Source of the DNA: an uncultured Massilia sp.
Lineage (GTDB): Bacteria > Pseudomonadota > Gammaproteobacteria > Burkholderiales > Burkholderiaceae_D
NCBI RefSeq assembly: GCF_913773735.1
Contig: NZ_CAJYEB010000003.1
Location: 62,001-126,000, forward strand
Length of the DNA: 64,000 nt
Reading direction: 5' to 3'
Part shown: positions 26,668-34,726 of the stretch, in pieces
Position numbering within the stretch: the stretch's first letter is position 1
Layout of the letters: every line of letters starts with the position of its first letter
Notes under the pieces: model-generated
Seen by the model: the letters and a program-made list of their open reading frames with translations, nothing else
What the model was told of the DNA's origin: nothing
Databases searched by the model: none
Translations under genes and position numbers: made by a program

Positions 26668-27555
26668 ATGGACAAAGTCGGATTCATCGGCCTGGGCATC
26701 ATGGGCGGCCCCATGGCGGGCCACCTGCAGGCGGGCGGCTGCAAGCTCTACCTGCACGACGTGAAGAACCCGCCGCTGGCGCTGGTCGAGGGCGGGGCCA
26801 CCGTGTGCACCAATGCGGCGGAAGTGGCCAAGCGGGCCGACGTCGTCATCGTGATGGTGCCGGACACGCCGCAGGTGGAAGAGGTGCTGTTCGGCGACCA
26901 CGGCGTCGCCGCGGCGCTCACGCCCGGCAAGATCGTGGTGGACATGAGTTCCATCTCGCCGCTGGCCACCAAGGAGTTCGCGAAGAAGATCAACAAGCGC
27001 AGCTGCGACTACCTCGACGCGCCCGTCTCCGGCGGCGAGGTGGGGGCGAAAGCGGCCTCGCTGACGATCATGGCGGGCGGTGCGCAGGAAGCGTTCGACC
27101 GGGTGCTGCCGCTGTTCCGGATGATGGGCAAGAACATCACGCTGGTGGGCGGCAACGGCGACGGCCAGACGGCCAAGGTGGCGAACCAGATCATCGTGGC
27201 GCTGACGATCCAGGCGGTGTCCGAGGCGCTGCTGTTCGCCTCGAAGGCGGGCGCCGACCCCGGCCGCGTGCGCGAAGCGCTGATGGGGGGCTTTGCCGCC
27301 TCGCGCATCCTCGAGGTGCACGGCGAGCGCATGGTCAAGCGCACGTTCGCGCCGGGTTTCCGCATCGCGCTGCACCAGAAGGACCTGAACCTGGCGCTGC
27401 AGGGCGCGAAGAGCCTGGGCGTGGCGCTGCCCAACACGGCGGCGGTGCAGGAGCTGATGAATTCCTGCGCCGCGCACGGCCTGGCGCAGCTCGACCATTC
27501 GGCGCTGTGCCAGGCGATCGAGCGCATGTCCAACCACGCCATCGCGGCAGGGTGA
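26668..27555 (+). CDS. glxR: Tartronate-semialdehyde reductase (2-hydroxy-3-oxopropionate reductase)
   Basis: A 295-residue beta-hydroxyacid dehydrogenase that reduces tartronate semialdehyde to glycerate. The N-terminal Rossmann motif is 'GFIGLGIMGGPMAGHLQ'. The substrate signature is 'DAPVSGGEVGAKAASL', and the catalytic Lys is in 'KVANQIIV'. AAGGAG precedes the ATG at 26668. With gcl and hyi it makes the glycerate pathway that feeds glyoxylate carbon into central metabolism. Confidence 0.94.
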   Translation: MDKVGFIGLGIMGGPMAGHLQAGGCKLYLHDVKNPPLALVEGGATVCTNAAEVAKRADVVIVMVPDTPQVEEVLFGDHGVAAALTPGKIVVDMSSISPLATKEFAKKINKRSCDYLDAPVSGGEVGAKAASLTIMAGGAQEAFDRVLPLFRMMGKNITLVGGNGDGQTAKVANQIIVALTIQAVSEALLFASKAGADPGRVREALMGGFAASRILEVHGERMVKRTFAPGFRIALHQKDLNLALQGAKSLGVALPNTAAVQELMNSCAAHGLAQLDHSALCQAIERMSNHAIAAG

Positions 27556-27562
27556 CGTCGCC

Positions 27563-28504
27563 ATGACCACGCTGGTGATGTTCCATCCGGCCTGCCTGGA
27601 GCACCGGCCGGGACCCTCGCATCCGGAGTCGCCGCAGCGCCTGCACGCCGTGATGGAAGCGCTGCGCCGGCCCTGCTTCGAACCGCTGGAGTGGCGCACC
27701 GCGCCCATGGGCACGCGCGAGCAGGTGCTGCGCGTGCACGACGCGCACTACGTCGACGCGATCGCGGCGCTGGCGCCGCACACGCCGCAGGACGGCCTGG
27801 TGGCGCTGGACGGCGGCGACACCGTGATGTCGACCGGTTCCTGGGACGCGGTCATGGCCTGCGTGGGCGCCGCCTGCGCGGGCGTGGACGCCGTGCTGGC
27901 GGGCGAGGCCCATAACGTGTTCTGCGCCACCCGTCCCTGCGGCCACCATGCCGAGCCGGGACGGGCGATGGGCTTCTGCATCTTCAACCAGGCGGCCGTC
28001 GCCGCGCTGCACGCGCTGGAATTCCACGGCCTGGCGCGCGTCGCCGTGATCGACTTCGACGTCCACCATGGCAACGGCACCCAGGCCGCGTTCTACCACC
28101 GCCCGCAGCTGTTCTTCGGCTCCAGCCACCAGTCGCCGCTGTATCCCGGCACCGGGGCGGCGCGCGAGCGCGGCGACAGCGGCAACGTCGTCAACGTGCC
28201 GCTGCCGCCGGGCTGCGGATCGGCCATGTTCCGCGCGCGCGTGGCGCAGGCGCTGCTGCCGGCGCTGCGCGACTTCGCGCCGCAGCTGATCCTGGTGTCG
28301 GCCGGCTTCGACGCGCACCGGCTCGATCCGCTCGCGCAGATGGCGCTGGAAGACGAGGACTTCGGCTGGATCACGGAACAGGTGATGGCCATCGCCGCCG
28401 ACGTGTGCGACGGCCGCATCGTGTCCGTGCTCGAGGGCGGCTACAGCGGCGCGGGACTGGCCGGCGGCTGCGCCGCGCACGTGCGCGCGTTGATGCGTCA
28501 CTGA
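27563..28504 (+). CDS. Histone-deacetylase-superfamily hydrolase
   Basis: A 313-residue zinc hydrolase of the HDAC/acetylpolyamine amidohydrolase superfamily. The active site shows 'RPCGHHAEPGRAMGFC' (His pair) and the metal-binding 'DFDVHHGNGTQ'; a later Asp in 'SAGFDAHRLDPLAQM' completes the site. It probably cleaves an acetyl- or acyl-amide. It starts 7 bp after glxR, so it is co-transcribed with the glyoxylate genes, yet has no known step in that pathway. Substrate unknown. It ends beside a 13-bp tandem duplication. Confidence 0.85.
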   Translation: MTTLVMFHPACLEHRPGPSHPESPQRLHAVMEALRRPCFEPLEWRTAPMGTREQVLRVHDAHYVDAIAALAPHTPQDGLVALDGGDTVMSTGSWDAVMACVGAACAGVDAVLAGEAHNVFCATRPCGHHAEPGRAMGFCIFNQAAVAALHALEFHGLARVAVIDFDVHHGNGTQAAFYHRPQLFFGSSHQSPLYPGTGAARERGDSGNVVNVPLPPGCGSAMFRARVAQALLPALRDFAPQLILVSAGFDAHRLDPLAQMALEDEDFGWITEQVMAIAADVCDGRIVSVLEGGYSGAGLAGGCAAHVRALMRH

Positions 28505-28555
28505 GATGCCTCACTGAGATGCCTCCCCGAGGCGCGCCGGGAAGACCGGCCGTCC

Positions 28556-29491
28556 TTACGCCTGCCGCGGCCGCGACGTGGGGATCAGCGCATCGATGCG
28601 CTGCGCGCCCTCGTCCAGCAGGAACGCCTGGAACGCGCGCGCCACCGGCGGCAGGCGCTTTTCGCGGCGGTGCACCACGTACCAGTTCAGCATCAGCGGA
28701 AAACCGTCCACCGGCAGCACCACCAGGCTGCCGTCCGCCAGCTCGCGCCCGATCGTGTGGGCGGACAGGAAGCCCAGGCCGATGCCGGCGATGACGGCCT
28801 GCTTGATCGTCTCGGTGCTGCGGATCGCCATCGCCACGCGGATGCTGTCCATGTGCGGGCCGAACGCGTCCTCCATCGACTGCCAGGTATCCGAGCCGCG
28901 CTCGCGCACCACGAAGGGGTGGCGCAGCAGGGCGTCCATGCCGATGCGCGCGTGGTCCGCCAGCGGGTGGTCCGGGGCCGCCACGATCACGTAGGGGTGC
29001 GGGGCGAAGGCCTCGCTGTGCATGTCCTCGCGCGCCGGCGGGCGCACCATCACGGCCAGGTCGGTACGGTTCTCGGCCAGCTGGCCGAGCAGCTCCTCGC
29101 GGTTGTGCACGGTGAGGTTCAGCTGCACGCCCGGATGGCGCCGCGCGAACGCCACCATCAGCTGCGGGAAGAAATAGTCGCCGGCGCTGATCACGGCCAC
29201 GTTCAGCTGGCCGCCCTCGATGCCGCGGTACTGCGCCATGGCGGTGTCGGCCGCCTCGAACTGCTGGATGATGGCGCGCGCGAAGCGCAGCAGCTCGTCG
29301 CCGGCCTGCGTGAGGTAGGTCTTCTTCCCGAGCTGCTCGAACAGCGGCAATCCGACGTGGCCTTCGAGCGTGCGGATCTGCGTCGAGACCGCGGGCTGGG
29401 TCAGGTGCAGCTCTGCTGCAGCGCGGGAAAAACTGAGGTGTCGAGCAACTGCCTCGAAGACTTTAAGCTGGCGCAGCGTGGCGTTCTTCAT
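28556..29491 (-). CDS. LysR-family regulator (CbbR/RbcR-like)
   Basis: A 311-residue LysR regulator. The HTH is 'LRQLKVFEAVARHLSFSRAA' and 'TQPAVSTQIRTLEGHVGLPL', followed by a ligand-binding domain like that of CbbR-type regulators. I chose the ATG at 29491; the codon before it is TTG. It is divergent from the 109-residue gene at 29612 across an AT-rich 120-bp gap holding ATCCC repeats. Its target may be that gene and/or oxlT further on. Confidence 0.86.
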   Translation of the reverse strand: MKNATLRQLKVFEAVARHLSFSRAAAELHLTQPAVSTQIRTLEGHVGLPLFEQLGKKTYLTQAGDELLRFARAIIQQFEAADTAMAQYRGIEGGQLNVAVISAGDYFFPQLMVAFARRHPGVQLNLTVHNREELLGQLAENRTDLAVMVRPPAREDMHSEAFAPHPYVIVAAPDHPLADHARIGMDALLRHPFVVRERGSDTWQSMEDAFGPHMDSIRVAMAIRSTETIKQAVIAGIGLGFLSAHTIGRELADGSLVVLPVDGFPLMLNWYVVHRREKRLPPVARAFQAFLLDEGAQRIDALIPTSRPRQA

Positions 29492-29512
29492 CAAGGCTCC
29501 GATGTATCAGCG

Positions 29513-29568
29513 ATCCCTAATGATAATCCCTAAAAACTTTAAATTTTTCTAATTATATAAATCCCCTA
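29513..29568. promoter_or_regulatory. AT-rich divergent promoter region with repeated ATCCCTAA
   Basis: ATCCCTAA occurs at 29513-29520 and 29526-29533, 13 bp apart, and a near copy ATCCCCTA at 29561-29568. The interval is strikingly AT-rich (TTTAAATTTTT, TTATATAAAT) for this GC-rich genome. It lies between the LysR gene and the small gene at 29612 and is probably their control region. Confidence 0.45.
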
Positions 29569-29611
29569 CTATCGCTTGGCAGCCTCTCGACAACCACGAT
29601 TGGAGAACGCC

Positions 29612-29941
29612 ATGACCCAGCCCCAGACCTTCGCCAGCGACAGCGGACTCGATGCGCAGGTCCGCCGCAACGCCTACAACGCCGCCTTCCTCGAACTGGG
29701 ACTGAACTGGTTCTGGGACGCCGCCTTCGACGTGCCGTGCGCCGCCGGCGAACGCGAATGCGTGCGCGACTACCTGGCGCAGCACCAGCCGCACCTGCTC
29801 AAGGCCTACGACGCCGACTTCCTCGTCGACGCCATCCTGGCCGCCAAGGAGCGCTGCGTGCCGCAACTGACGGCGCCCGGCTGCAACCCGGCCGCCACGA
29901 TCGACTGGCGCGCACTGCGCCAGCGCCAGGTCGGCGTCTGA
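29612..29941 (+). CDS. Small protein of 109 residues, unknown, upstream of oxlT
   Basis: A 109-residue soluble protein with a convincing TTGGAGAA ribosome site. Its visible character is acidic-aromatic: 'NAAFLELGLNWFWDAAFDVP', then 'RDYLAQHQPHLLKAYDADFLVDAI' and four Cys spread along the chain. No signal peptide or membrane segment is seen. It is flanked by a divergent LysR gene and by Crp/Fnr site 2 and oxlT. I do not recognise the family. Its place inside the oxalate block suggests a linked but unknown role. Confidence 0.7.
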   Translation: MTQPQTFASDSGLDAQVRRNAYNAAFLELGLNWFWDAAFDVPCAAGERECVRDYLAQHQPHLLKAYDADFLVDAILAAKERCVPQLTAPGCNPAATIDWRALRQRQVGV

Positions 29942-29971
29942 GCGCCGCGCGATCCGGCGAATTTTCGATTC

Positions 29972-29985
29972 TTAACCGCGGTCAA
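29972..29985. promoter_or_regulatory. Crp/Fnr-type site 2 (TTAACCGCGGTCAA) upstream of oxlT
   Basis: A 5-4-5 inverted repeat centred at 29978.5. CACAAT at 30008-30013 is a 4/6 match to the -10 hexamer and starts 29.5 bp from the centre, exactly the class II distance. This predicts a transcript start near 30020 and a leader of about 270 nt for oxlT. Confidence 0.68.
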
Positions 29986-30135
29986 GGATATGGCAAATCC
30001 GTTCTTCCACAATCGGCCCATCTGTTGAACTTTACATAAGCGGCGGCATGCCGGACCCGACCGGCGGCCGCGACAACAAACGGTTCCAGAATCCTTTTCG
30101 GTAGCTTTCGTGAACCCCTATCTGGAGACAAGGTC

Positions 30136-30237
30136 ATGAGCAACCCTTCGCACCGCAACGCCAGCGGCCCCCGCCTTCATGCAGCCGATCCACCGCATCC
30201 TCCCGAGCGCCGGGCCCGGGGCAGACCACGGGCCTGA
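30136..30237 (+). CDS. Possible 33-codon leader ORF in the oxlT 5' region
   Basis: A short frame starts at an ATG preceded by TGGAGACAAGGTC, a good ribosome site. The product (M-S-N-P-S-H-R-N-A-S-G...) is basic and Pro-rich with no family resemblance. It lies within the predicted long oxlT leader, 52 bp before the oxlT start. The rest of 29986-30289 shows no other gene. It could be a regulatory leader peptide or chance. Confidence 0.3.
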   Translation: MSNPSHRNASGPRLHAADPPHPPERRARGRPRA

Positions 30238-30289
30238 GCAACGGCACCACATCCAAGCGTAAAAAAAATCAAAGCAACGGAGACATCGC

Positions 30290-31636
30290 ATGAAAACCGA
30301 AACGCCGGCAATCGAAAGGCCAGCATCCTTCCGCTGGATGCAACTGATCATGGGCATCGTGTGCATGGCCATGATCGCCAACCTGCAGTACGGCTGGACC
30401 CTGTTCGTCAATCCGCTGTCCGAGGCCCACGGCTGGTCGAAGGCGGCCATCCAGGTGGCATTCACCATCTTCATCCTCACCGAGACCTGGCTCGTGCCCA
30501 TCGAGGGCTGGGCCGTCGACAAGTGGGGCCCGCGTCCCGTCGTGCTGTTCGGCGGCCTGCTGTGCGCCATCGGCTGGGTCATGAACGCCTTCGCTTCCAC
30601 CCTGTTCGTGCTGTACGTCGCCGCCGCCATCAGCGGCATCGGCGCGGGCGCCGTGTACGGCACCTGCGTGGGTTCGGCGCTGAAATGGTTCCCCGACCGG
30701 CGCGGCCTGGCGGCGGGCCTGACGGCGGCCGGCTTCGGCGCCGGCTCGGCCGCCACCATCATCCCGATCTCGATGATGATCGAAAGCCGCGGCTATGCCG
30801 ACACCTTCCTGTACTTCGGCCTCGGCCAGGGCCTGATCGTGATGCTGCTGGCCGCCATGATGGTGCGTCCGCCGCACCATGCCGCCAAGGTGGCCAAAAA
30901 GAAGAACCCCAACGTGCTGCAGACGACGGCCGACTTCACGCCCTCGCAGATGGTGCGTAAGCCGGTGTTCTGGGTGATGTACGTGATGTTCGTGCTGGTC
31001 GCCGCCGGCGGCCTGATGGCCACCGCGCAGATGGGACCGATCGCCAAGGACTTCGCGATCGACGGCGTCAAGTTCAACGTCATGGGCATGGTCCTGCCGG
31101 CGCTCACCTTCGCCCTGGCGATCGACCGCGTGCTGAACGGCCTGACGCGGCCGTTCTTCGGCTGGGTGTCCGACCAGATCGGCCGCGAGAAGACCATGTT
31201 CGTCGCCTTCGCGCTCGAATCGGTCGGCATCATCGCCCTGTACTACCTGGGCCGCGACCCGATCATGTTCGTGATCCTGACCGGCCTGGTGTTCTTCGCC
31301 TGGGGCGAGATCTACAGCCTGTTCCCGGCCACCACGGCCGATACCTTCGGCACCCGCAACGCCGCCGGCAACGCGGGCCTGATGTACACCGCCAAGGGCA
31401 CGGCCTCGATCTTCGTGCCGATCTCCAGCGTGATCACGGCCGCCAGCGGCAGCTGGGAAGCGGTGTTCTTCGTCGGCTGCGGCATGAACGCGGTGGCGGC
31501 CATCCTGGCCTGGTGGGTGCTGCGCCCGATGCGCAAGCGCTTCATCGAGGAGTCGATCGGCATCGTCAGCGTGGCCGGGGACGAGCACGTGCCGGGCGCC
31601 ACGCCCAGCCCGTCGTCCCCGCGCATGGTCAACTGA
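30290..31636 (+). CDS. oxlT: Oxalate:formate antiporter (MFS)
   Basis: A 448-residue major facilitator protein of the OxlT family with 12 predicted membrane helices. It takes up oxalate in exchange for formate. The two substrate-binding cations of OxlT are conserved: Arg at residue 287 ('GLTRPFFGWVSD') and Lys at residue 369 ('LMYTAKGTASIF'), 82 residues apart as against 83 in Oxalobacter OxlT (R272/K355). 'DRRGLAAGLTAAGFGAG' is the family loop. ACGGAGAC precedes the ATG. Its promoter probably contains Crp/Fnr site 2. Confidence 0.92.
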   Translation: MKTETPAIERPASFRWMQLIMGIVCMAMIANLQYGWTLFVNPLSEAHGWSKAAIQVAFTIFILTETWLVPIEGWAVDKWGPRPVVLFGGLLCAIGWVMNAFASTLFVLYVAAAISGIGAGAVYGTCVGSALKWFPDRRGLAAGLTAAGFGAGSAATIIPISMMIESRGYADTFLYFGLGQGLIVMLLAAMMVRPPHHAAKVAKKKNPNVLQTTADFTPSQMVRKPVFWVMYVMFVLVAAGGLMATAQMGPIAKDFAIDGVKFNVMGMVLPALTFALAIDRVLNGLTRPFFGWVSDQIGREKTMFVAFALESVGIIALYYLGRDPIMFVILTGLVFFAWGEIYSLFPATTADTFGTRNAAGNAGLMYTAKGTASIFVPISSVITAASGSWEAVFFVGCGMNAVAAILAWWVLRPMRKRFIEESIGIVSVAGDEHVPGATPSPSSPRMVN

Positions 31637-31712
31637 CCCGGCGCCGTACCACGCGCGCGCGGCCGCCACGGCGCGCGCGCGGCCACCACAACATCCCTGA
31701 AAGAGGCACCCC

Positions 31713-32480
31713 ATGATCCAGCGCTGGATACGCTTCCTGCATCTCGACACGGTCCGCTTCGGCACGCTCGAGGGCGACAAGATCCGCGTCTTCAAGGGCG
31801 ACATGTTCGACGGCCCGAGCCGTACCGACATCGCGATCAACCTGGCCGAGGTGACCGTGCTGACGCCGGTCGTACCGGGCAAGGTGCTGGCGATGTGGAA
31901 CAATTTTCATGCGCTGGGCAAGAAGCTCGGCCTGGCGCCTCCGCCCGAGCCGCTCTACCTGATGAAGCCGCCGACCTCGTACCTGGCGCCGGGCGGCACG
32001 ATCCGCAAGCCGCGGATCGACGCCAAGGTGGCGTTCGAGGGCGAGCTGGCGGTGGTGATTGGCAGTACCTGCAGCGGCGTCCCGGTCGAGCAGGCGCCGG
32101 ACCACATCTTCGGCTACACCTGCGCCAACGACGTCACGGTGGGCGAACTCATCAACCGCGACCCGACCTTCCCGCAGTGGGTGCGCGCCAAGGGCTTCGA
32201 CACCTTCTGCCCGTTCGGCCCCGTGATCGCCACCGGGCTGAACCCGGCGATGCTGGTCGTGCGCACCATCCTGAACGGCGAGGTGCGCCAGGACTACCCG
32301 ATCAACGACATGGTGTTCAGCGTGGCCCAGCTGGTCAGCATGATTTCGCAGGACATGACATTGGAGCCGGGCGACCTCCTGCTGTGCGGGACGTCGGTCG
32401 GCGTGGGCTCGATGCGCCCGGGAAGCAAGATCGAGGTGGAGATCGACGGCATCGGCACGCTCAGCAACCGTTTCGAGTAA
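31713..32480 (+). CDS. Fumarylacetoacetate hydrolase (FAH)-family protein
   Basis: A 255-residue FAH-superfamily enzyme. The metal site acids are in 'VAFEGELAVVIG' and 'GYTCANDVTVGELINRD'. 'LEPGDLLLCGTSVGVGSMRPG' is the C-terminal signature. Family members act as acylpyruvate hydrolases, oxaloacetate decarboxylases/tautomerases or dienoate isomerases. It lies between oxlT (76 bp) and the PanE-like gene (17 bp), so it belongs to the oxalate operon. The substrate is not deducible; a C2-C4 oxo-acid is plausible. Confidence 0.82.
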   Translation: MIQRWIRFLHLDTVRFGTLEGDKIRVFKGDMFDGPSRTDIAINLAEVTVLTPVVPGKVLAMWNNFHALGKKLGLAPPPEPLYLMKPPTSYLAPGGTIRKPRIDAKVAFEGELAVVIGSTCSGVPVEQAPDHIFGYTCANDVTVGELINRDPTFPQWVRAKGFDTFCPFGPVIATGLNPAMLVVRTILNGEVRQDYPINDMVFSVAQLVSMISQDMTLEPGDLLLCGTSVGVGSMRPGSKIEVEIDGIGTLSNRFE

Positions 32481-32497
32481 CCATCAGGGAGTGTGTC

Positions 32498-33511
32498 ATG
32501 AAGATCGCAGTGATCGGGGCGGGCGCCATCGGCGGGCTCGTCGGAGCAAGGCTGGCGCTCGCCGGGGAGGACGTGACGTTCCTCGTGCGCGGCGCGAACC
32601 TGCAGGCCATCCGCGCGCACGGCATCCGGCTCGTGGAGACGGACGGCACGCAGCGGGCCGCGCAGGTCGCGGCCACCGACGACTATGCCGCGGCGGGACC
32701 GCAGGATGTGGTGGTGCTGGCCGTCAAGGCGCACCAGGTGGCCGACGTGGCGGACCGCGTCAAGCTGCTGTTCGGGCCGGAGACGGTCGTGGTGACGATG
32801 CAGAACGGGATCCCGTTCTGGTACTTCCACCGCCACGGCGGCGAGTACGAGGGGCGCGCCGTGCGCAGCGTGGACCCGGACGGCGCACTGGCGCGGCAGA
32901 TCCCGCCGCAGCGCATCCTGGGCTGCGTCGTCTATCCGGCGGCGGAGCTGGTGGCGCCGGGCGTCATCCGGCACATCGAGGGCAGCCGCTTCCCGCTGGG
33001 CGAGCTCGACGGCAGCACGAGCGCGCGCAGCGCGCGGGTCGCGGCCTGCTTCGAGCAGGCCGGCTTCAAGTCGCCGGTGCTGGACGACATCCGCGCCGAG
33101 ATCTGGCTGAAACTGTGGGGCAACCTGTCGTTCAACCCGATCAGCGCGCTGGCGCATTCGACGCTGGTGGACATCTGCCAGCACCCGCTGGCGCGCGACC
33201 TGGCGGCCAACATGATGCGCGAGGCCGAGGCGGTGGCGACGCGGCTGGGCATCGCCTTCCGCGTCAGCCTGGAACGCCGCATCGCCGGCGCCGAGAAGAT
33301 CGGCAAGCACAAGACCTCGATGCTGCAGGACGTGGAAGCGGGCCGCGGTCCGGAAATCGATGCGCTGGTGGGCGCGGTGATCGAACTGGCGCGCATGACG
33401 GGCACGTCGACGCCGCACATCGACTCGGCGTATGCGCTGGTCAAGCTGCTGGAGCAGACGATGGTCGAGGCGCGCGGCGGCGTGCGCCTGCAGAAGGCGG
33501 TGGAAGCCTGA
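32498..33511 (+). CDS. Ketopantoate reductase (PanE/ApbA)-family protein; candidate oxalyl-CoA reductase
   Basis: A 337-residue NADP-dependent reductase. The Rossmann motif is 'GAGAIGGLVGARLALAG'. 'VLAVKAHQ' and 'EIWLKLWGNLSFNPISAL' are the PanE active-site regions (Lys and Asn). By family name it would reduce ketopantoate, but it follows oxlT and an FAH gene in an oxalate operon. In Methylobacterium extorquens a panE-family gene (panE2) encodes oxalyl-CoA reductase, which makes glyoxylate for assimilation. gcl-hyi-glxR is nearby, so the same role is likely here (inference). Confidence 0.78.
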   Translation: MKIAVIGAGAIGGLVGARLALAGEDVTFLVRGANLQAIRAHGIRLVETDGTQRAAQVAATDDYAAAGPQDVVVLAVKAHQVADVADRVKLLFGPETVVVTMQNGIPFWYFHRHGGEYEGRAVRSVDPDGALARQIPPQRILGCVVYPAAELVAPGVIRHIEGSRFPLGELDGSTSARSARVAACFEQAGFKSPVLDDIRAEIWLKLWGNLSFNPISALAHSTLVDICQHPLARDLAANMMREAEAVATRLGIAFRVSLERRIAGAEKIGKHKTSMLQDVEAGRGPEIDALVGAVIELARMTGTSTPHIDSAYALVKLLEQTMVEARGGVRLQKAVEA

Positions 33512-33518
33512 CGGACGA

Positions 33519-33552
33519 GCGCCCCGGCGCGGCGGATGCCGGGCCGGGGCGC
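33519..33552. terminator. GC-rich hairpin after the PanE-like gene
   Basis: A 10-bp perfect stem (33519-33528 with 33543-33552) begins 8 bp after the stop codon. No U tract follows, so it is a weak candidate for a transcript end between this gene and the convergent small peptide gene. Confidence 0.35.
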
Positions 33553-33611
33553 CGAAGCGGTGCCCGCAGGCGACCTGGAATGACCTGGGTTGACCCGAAT
33601 ACGGCCGAGGC

Positions 33612-33758
33612 TTACATGCCCCAGGTGTGGGCGCCGTCGTCGCGGTTGGCGGCGCTCAGCTTGTCGCGCAGGTTCAGCTGGAACAGGGCGGCGATCAGGG
33701 CCGAGAACGAGAAGGAAGAACCGTTTTGTTGCGTCGCGGTGTTGGTGTAGCCATTCAT
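33612..33758 (-). CDS. 48-residue peptide ending in Asp-Asp-Gly-Ala-His-Thr-Trp-Gly-Met, unknown
   Basis: A short gene with a strong AAGGAG seven bases before the ATG at 33758. A plausible promoter is -10 TACAAT at 33800-33805 and a weaker -35 at 33823-33828, with 17-bp spacing. The product has a Thr/Gln/Ser-rich start, a hydrophobic amphipathic stretch 'FSFSALIAALFQLNLRDKL', and a conserved-looking tail A-N-R-D-D-G-A-H-T-W-G-M. No signal peptide and no PqqA Glu-x3-Tyr motif. It lies between the oxalate operon and the Crp/Fnr gene. Function unknown. Confidence 0.6.
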   Translation of the reverse strand: MNGYTNTATQQNGSSFSFSALIAALFQLNLRDKLSAANRDDGAHTWGM

Positions 33759-33935
33759 TTTGCAACTCCTTTTAAAGGTCGAAACGATGTATGCCTTTGA
33801 TTGTAAAGGCAGGACATCCATCGTCCAATTGAACGGCGTGATAGCGGACATTACCCGGATGAATGTCTAGCTATGAAAAAACGCCCAAAAAAGAGGCAAA
33901 AAATTTTTTGCGTTGCGTCGCAAAAACCGTTGTTT

Positions 33936-34544
33936 TCAGATTTTTCCCTGGTGCTTCAGGCGGCTCAAGGTTTCCGGCGAGAGGTTCAGGTAAGCGGCCA
34001 GTTCCTTCTTCGGCAGGCGCTCGAACAGCTCGGGATGCTTGCGCATGAAACGGTGCACGCGCCCCGGCGCGTCGAGCAGGTGCAGCGTGATCGTGTGCGC
34101 CATGATGCCGCTCATCAGGCTCATCACTTCGAACTCGAACGCTTCCTTCACGAGGCTGTGGCTCTGCAGGAAGTCGACCCATTGCGCCAGCGGCATGCTG
34201 GCCACGCGCGCCTTGGTGACGCAGACGATGCTGTACGGCGTGGGCGTCTTGAGGCGCCAGGCGGCGTAGCTGGTCTCGATGTCGCGTTCGGACGAGAAGC
34301 GCAGGATCATCTCCTTGGCTTCGTGGTTGGTGACCTGGCGCTTCAGGATGCCGTCGAGGATGAAGTACTGTTCCATCTCGTGCACGCCCTGGTTCAGCAG
34401 CAGGTCGCCCTTCTGGTGGTTGGTGACGGTGAGGTAGGGCTCCAGCGCGGCCATCTCGCTGTCGCGCAATTCCTTGAGCACGACGTTCTGCTTCAGCTGC
34501 ACGCGGATGATGTTGCGTTCGGGGTGGTTGGCAATCAGCGTCAT
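33936..34544 (-). CDS. Crp/Fnr-family transcriptional regulator of the oxalate region
   Basis: A 202-residue regulator with an N-terminal cyclic-nucleotide-like beta-barrel and a C-terminal HTH. The recognition helix 'SPETLSRLK' gives E191, S194 and R195, the E-x-x-S-R pattern with which FNR reads TTGA half-sites. It lacks the N-terminal Cys cluster of FNR, so it is not an oxygen sensor of that kind. The start at 34544 is 48 bp from Crp/Fnr site 3, and oxc is divergent. It is the best candidate to bind the three TTGAC-N4-GTCAA sites; its ligand is unknown. An AT-rich stem (33896-33911) downstream may end its transcript. Confidence 0.85.
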   Translation of the reverse strand: MTLIANHPERNIIRVQLKQNVVLKELRDSEMAALEPYLTVTNHQKGDLLLNQGVHEMEQYFILDGILKRQVTNHEAKEMILRFSSERDIETSYAAWRLKTPTPYSIVCVTKARVASMPLAQWVDFLQSHSLVKEAFEFEVMSLMSGIMAHTITLHLLDAPGRVHRFMRKHPELFERLPKKELAAYLNLSPETLSRLKHQGKI

Positions 34545-34591
34545 GGGTGGCAGGGGCGATTTTCCGGGGTCTCGACATCATGTGGCGAAAC

Positions 34592-34605
34592 TTGACCGTG
34601 GTCAA
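34592..34605. promoter_or_regulatory. Crp/Fnr-type site 3 (TTGACCGTGGTCAA) between the regulator gene and oxc
   Basis: The most symmetric of the three sites, centred at 34598.5. TATGAT (34629-34634, 5/6 match to TATAAT) begins 30.5 bp from the centre toward oxc. On the other strand no -10 lies at the right distance, so it probably activates oxc-frc2 and may repress or not affect the regulator gene. Confidence 0.7.
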
Positions 34606-34726
34606 TGATCGAAATCAGGCGTGCTCGCTATGATGGATTTCAGGGCGAGACGGCTGGCCAGGTCGCCTGGACCGACAACGAGGGGTGACGGCACGGCGTT
34701 GCAGGCCCCAATAACCGGAGACAACC

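Noticed and set aside
33612..33758. Short peptide as PqqA
   Set aside because: No Glu-x3-Tyr motif and no pqqB-E genes nearby.
33936..34544. Regulator as a true oxygen-sensing FNR
   Set aside because: It lacks the N-terminal Cys cluster; only a single internal Cys is present.
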